Assembly (NCBI GenBank): GCA_946558695.1
Contig: CAMNTQ010000002.1
Coordinates: 1-64,000 of the forward strand
Origin: an uncultured Lachnospiraceae bacterium
GTDB taxonomy: Bacteria; Bacillota; Clostridia; Lachnospirales; Lachnospiraceae
Length of the DNA stretch: 64,000 bases
Direction: 5' to 3'
How positions within the stretch are numbered: position 1 is the stretch's first letter; each line of letters starts with the position of its first letter. Of the stretch, positions 62,086 to 64,000 are shown piece by piece. The position numbers and the translations under genes were made by a program. The notes under the pieces are model-generated. The model had not been told where the DNA came from, searched no databases, and saw only the letters and a program-made list of their open reading frames with translations.

Positions 62086-63519
62086 ATGGCGAAACAGTAT
62101 GAGACAGTGATCGGGCTTGAGGTACATGTAGAGCTTGCGACAAAAACTAAGATTTTCTGCTCCTGCAGTACAAGTTTCGGCGGAGCGCCCAATACTCATA
62201 CATGCCCGGTGTGTACGGGAATGCCCGGCTCACTTCCGGTACTCAATAAACAGGTGGTTGAGTATGCGATAGCAATCGGACTTGCGGCGAATTGTGAGAT
62301 TACGAGGATGTGCAAATTTGACAGGAAGAATTATTTCTACCCGGATAATCCGCAGAATTATCAGATTTCGCAGCTTTATCTTCCGATTGCGCGAAACGGC
62401 TATGTGGAGATTGAAACCGGAGATACGAAAAAGAAGGTGCGCATTCATGAAATGCATATGGAAGAGGATGCGGGAAAGCTGGTGCATGACGAGTGGGATG
62501 ATACTTCGATTGTAGATTATAACAGGAGCGGGGTGCCGCTTGTGGAGATTGTATCAGAGCCGGATATGCGCTCGGCGGATGAGGTGCTGGCATATCTTGA
62601 AAAACTCCGTCTGATCATCCAGTATCTCGGCGCGTCAGACTGCAAGCTTCAGGAAGGCTCTATGAGGGCGGATGTCAACCTTTCCGTCCGTGAGATGGGA
62701 AGCGGGAAGCTCGGTACGAGAACGGAGATGAAAAACTTAAATTCCTTTAAAGCCATTGCAAGGGCAATAGAAGGAGAGAGACAGCGCCAGATTGAGCTTC
62801 TTGAGGAAGGCCGGGCGGTTGTTCAGGAGACTAGGCGCTGGGACGATAATAAAGAGTACTCCTACGCGATGCGTTCTAAGGAGGATGCGCAGGATTACCG
62901 ATATTTCCCGGAGCCGGATCTTGTTCCGATTGTGATTGACGAAGCATGGATTGAGAAGATAAAGATGATGCAGCCGGAGCTTCGGGATGAAAAGCTTGCG
63001 AGATATAAGAAAGAGTATGATATTCCGGAGTATGATGCAAGGATTATTACAGAATCTAAGCGCATGGCGGATATTTTTGAAAAGGCGGCGGCGATCTGTA
63101 ACAATCCAAAAAAAGTATCAAACTGGCTGATGGTGGAGACGCTTCGCCTGCTGAAAGAGTCCGGGATGGAGCCGGAGGGAATCCGGTTTTCGCCGGAGAA
63201 TCTGGCAAAGCTGGTTAAGCTTACGGATTCCGGAGACATTAACAGTTCTGTTGCAAAGCAAGTATTTGTAAAAATGTTTGAAGAGAATATTGATCCTGAG
63301 AGTTATGTAAAGGAGCACGGTCTTAGTACGGTCAGTGATGAAGGCGAGCTACTTGCCGTTTTGGAACAGGTGATCGCGGACAATCCGCAGGCAGCGGCCG
63401 ATTATAAAAACGGGAAGGAAAAGGCTCTGGGCGCGTTGGTAGGCCAGACAATGAAAGCCATGCGAGGGAAAGCGGATCCCGGACAGGTGAATAGGAGGCT
63501 TAAGGAGCTGCTTGGATAA
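62086..63519 (+). CDS. gatB: Asp/Glu-tRNA amidotransferase subunit B
   Basis: 477 residues. The N-terminal kinase-like domain begins YETVIGLEVHVELATKTKIF, with zinc cysteines CSCSTSF and CPVCTGMPG, MHMEEDAGKL and SDCKLQEGSMRADVN; the helical and tail domains end GKADPGQVNRRLKELLG. It phosphorylates Asp or Glu on the misacylated tRNA and amidates it with ammonia from GatA. With AspS2 it makes Asn-tRNA(Asn); it may also make Gln-tRNA(Gln). Confidence 0.97.
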   Translation: MAKQYETVIGLEVHVELATKTKIFCSCSTSFGGAPNTHTCPVCTGMPGSLPVLNKQVVEYAIAIGLAANCEITRMCKFDRKNYFYPDNPQNYQISQLYLPIARNGYVEIETGDTKKKVRIHEMHMEEDAGKLVHDEWDDTSIVDYNRSGVPLVEIVSEPDMRSADEVLAYLEKLRLIIQYLGASDCKLQEGSMRADVNLSVREMGSGKLGTRTEMKNLNSFKAIARAIEGERQRQIELLEEGRAVVQETRRWDDNKEYSYAMRSKEDAQDYRYFPEPDLVPIVIDEAWIEKIKMMQPELRDEKLARYKKEYDIPEYDARIITESKRMADIFEKAAAICNNPKKVSNWLMVETLRLLKESGMEPEGIRFSPENLAKLVKLTDSGDINSSVAKQVFVKMFEENIDPESYVKEHGLSTVSDEGELLAVLEQVIADNPQAAADYKNGKEKALGALVGQTMKAMRGKADPGQVNRRLKELLG

Positions 63520-63528
63520 AATACCATA

Positions 63529-63558
63529 TGGACAGAGCGGCAGTGACTGTGATACAAT
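63529..63558 (+). promoter_or_regulatory. promoter of the PurF-like gene
   Basis: TGGACA at 63529-63534 and TACAAT at 63553-63558 have an 18-base spacer. It follows the gatB stop. Confidence 0.5.
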
Positions 63559-63624
63559 CGTGAAGCAATGAAAAATGTGAAATAAAAGCTTAGGGCATTT
63601 GCAGTATAGACAAGGAGGAGAAAA

Positions 63625-64000
63625 ATGGGTGGTTTTTTCGGTGTAGCGTCGAAGGAGGATTGTGTACTGGAATTATTTTACGGAGTTGATTATCACTCTC
63701 ATCTTGGAACAAGGCGCGGCGGAATGGCGACATATGGCGAAGACGGCTTCAACCGGGCCATACACAATATTGAGAATTCGCCGTTCCGTACCAAGTTTGA
63801 CCGTGATGTAGGAGAGATGAAGGGGAATCTGGGAATTGGCTGTATTTCTGATTTTGAGCCGCAGCCGCTCTTGATCTGTTCAAAACTTGGGAGCTTTGCA
63901 ATCACAACGGTCGGTAAGGTGAATAATTATAATGAATTGCTGAACCAGCTTTACGAGAATACGCATTCTCATTTTCAGGAGATGACAAGCGGTCAGGTGA
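63625..64000 (+). CDS. PurF-like glutamine amidotransferase homologue without catalytic Cys, 5' part
   Basis: The gene runs off the right edge; 125 residues are visible. The fragment reads MGGFFGVASKEDCVLELFYG, then DYHSHLGTRRGGMATYG and LGIGCISDFEPQPLL, matching the class II amidotransferase domain of amidophosphoribosyltransferase (normal start MCGIFGI; RG.DS/GM region present). The Cys that follows the start Met and acts as nucleophile is Gly here, so glutamine hydrolysis through it seems impossible. The ATG at 63625 follows AAGGAGG by a good distance, so the start is firm. It may use free ammonia, have a regulatory role, or be a known clostridial paralogue. The PRTase half lies beyond the window. 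Confidence 0.8.
   Translation, partial: MGGFFGVASKEDCVLELFYGVDYHSHLGTRRGGMATYGEDGFNRAIHNIENSPFRTKFDRDVGEMKGNLGIGCISDFEPQPLLICSKLGSFAITTVGKVNNYNELLNQLYENTHSHFQEMTSGQV

Overview
The window looks like chromosome of a low-to-mid-GC anaerobic Firmicute of class Clostridia, most likely a gut Lachnospiraceae. This placement is inferred from gene content. Supporting features are strong GGAGG ribosome sites with frequent GTG/TTG starts, a meso-DAP type MurE, a PASTA-kinase/phosphatase cluster beside RsgA, a four-subunit 2-oxoacid:ferredoxin oxidoreductase, a T-box leader over a non-discriminating AspRS plus GatCAB, an imperfect CIRCE element before clpB, and two YitT paralogues. Most genes lie on the + strand in short operons. 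I saw no rRNA, tRNA, CRISPR array, insertion sequence or prophage.

Layout. 1-5.7 kb: end of a DhaL-like gene, an ECF S component, a DUF1538 membrane protein paired with a tandem PII-like protein, and a polar amino-acid ABC transporter (binding lipoprotein, permease, ATPase). 5.7-9.6 kb (minus): a MacB-like efflux module (permease, ATPase, unusually long adaptor). 9.8-16 kb: a secreted basic protein, acetyltransferase, thioesterase, radical SAM protein, FAD dehydrogenase, YitT and an exported EEP-family phosphodiesterase. 16.2-18.9 kb: clpB. 19-21.7 kb: a membrane-lipid cluster (YbhN-like protein, PssA, Psd). 21.7-26 kb: second YitT, MalY/PatB-type lyase, peptidase T and a DUF2148 Fe-S protein.

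26.2-43.7 kb is a housekeeping block: murE, priA, an amidohydrolase, def, fmt, a TetR gene on the other strand, yugP, rsmB, rlmN, stp, prkC, rsgA, rpe, thiN, ychF and lgt. Many of these genes overlap or nearly touch. 43.7-47.6 kb: a two-component system followed by a secreted GH25 muramidase. 47.6-50 kb: a divergent MerR regulator and MATE exporter, with a textbook 19-bp-spacer operator. 50-53.8 kb: the ferredoxin oxidoreductase operon and an AIM24 protein. 53.8-57.4 kb: an Lsa/CplR-like ABC-F protein behind a probable attenuation leader, then a ClC channel with an RCK_C domain. 57.4-63.5 kb: the T-box operon aspS2, a zinc-ribbon membrane protein, gatC, gatA and gatB, which together make Asn-tRNA(Asn) and Gln-tRNA(Gln). 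The window ends inside a PurF-like gene whose N-terminal catalytic cysteine is replaced by glycine.

The items most worth following up are the DUF1538/double-PII pair, the ABC-F leader with a three-codon upstream ORF, the T-box with overlapping GAA/AAC specifier bases, the zinc-ribbon protein inside the transamidation operon, the Cys-less PurF homologue, and the adaptor carrying a surface-protein-like insertion. No wholly new multi-gene defence or mobile system is evident.
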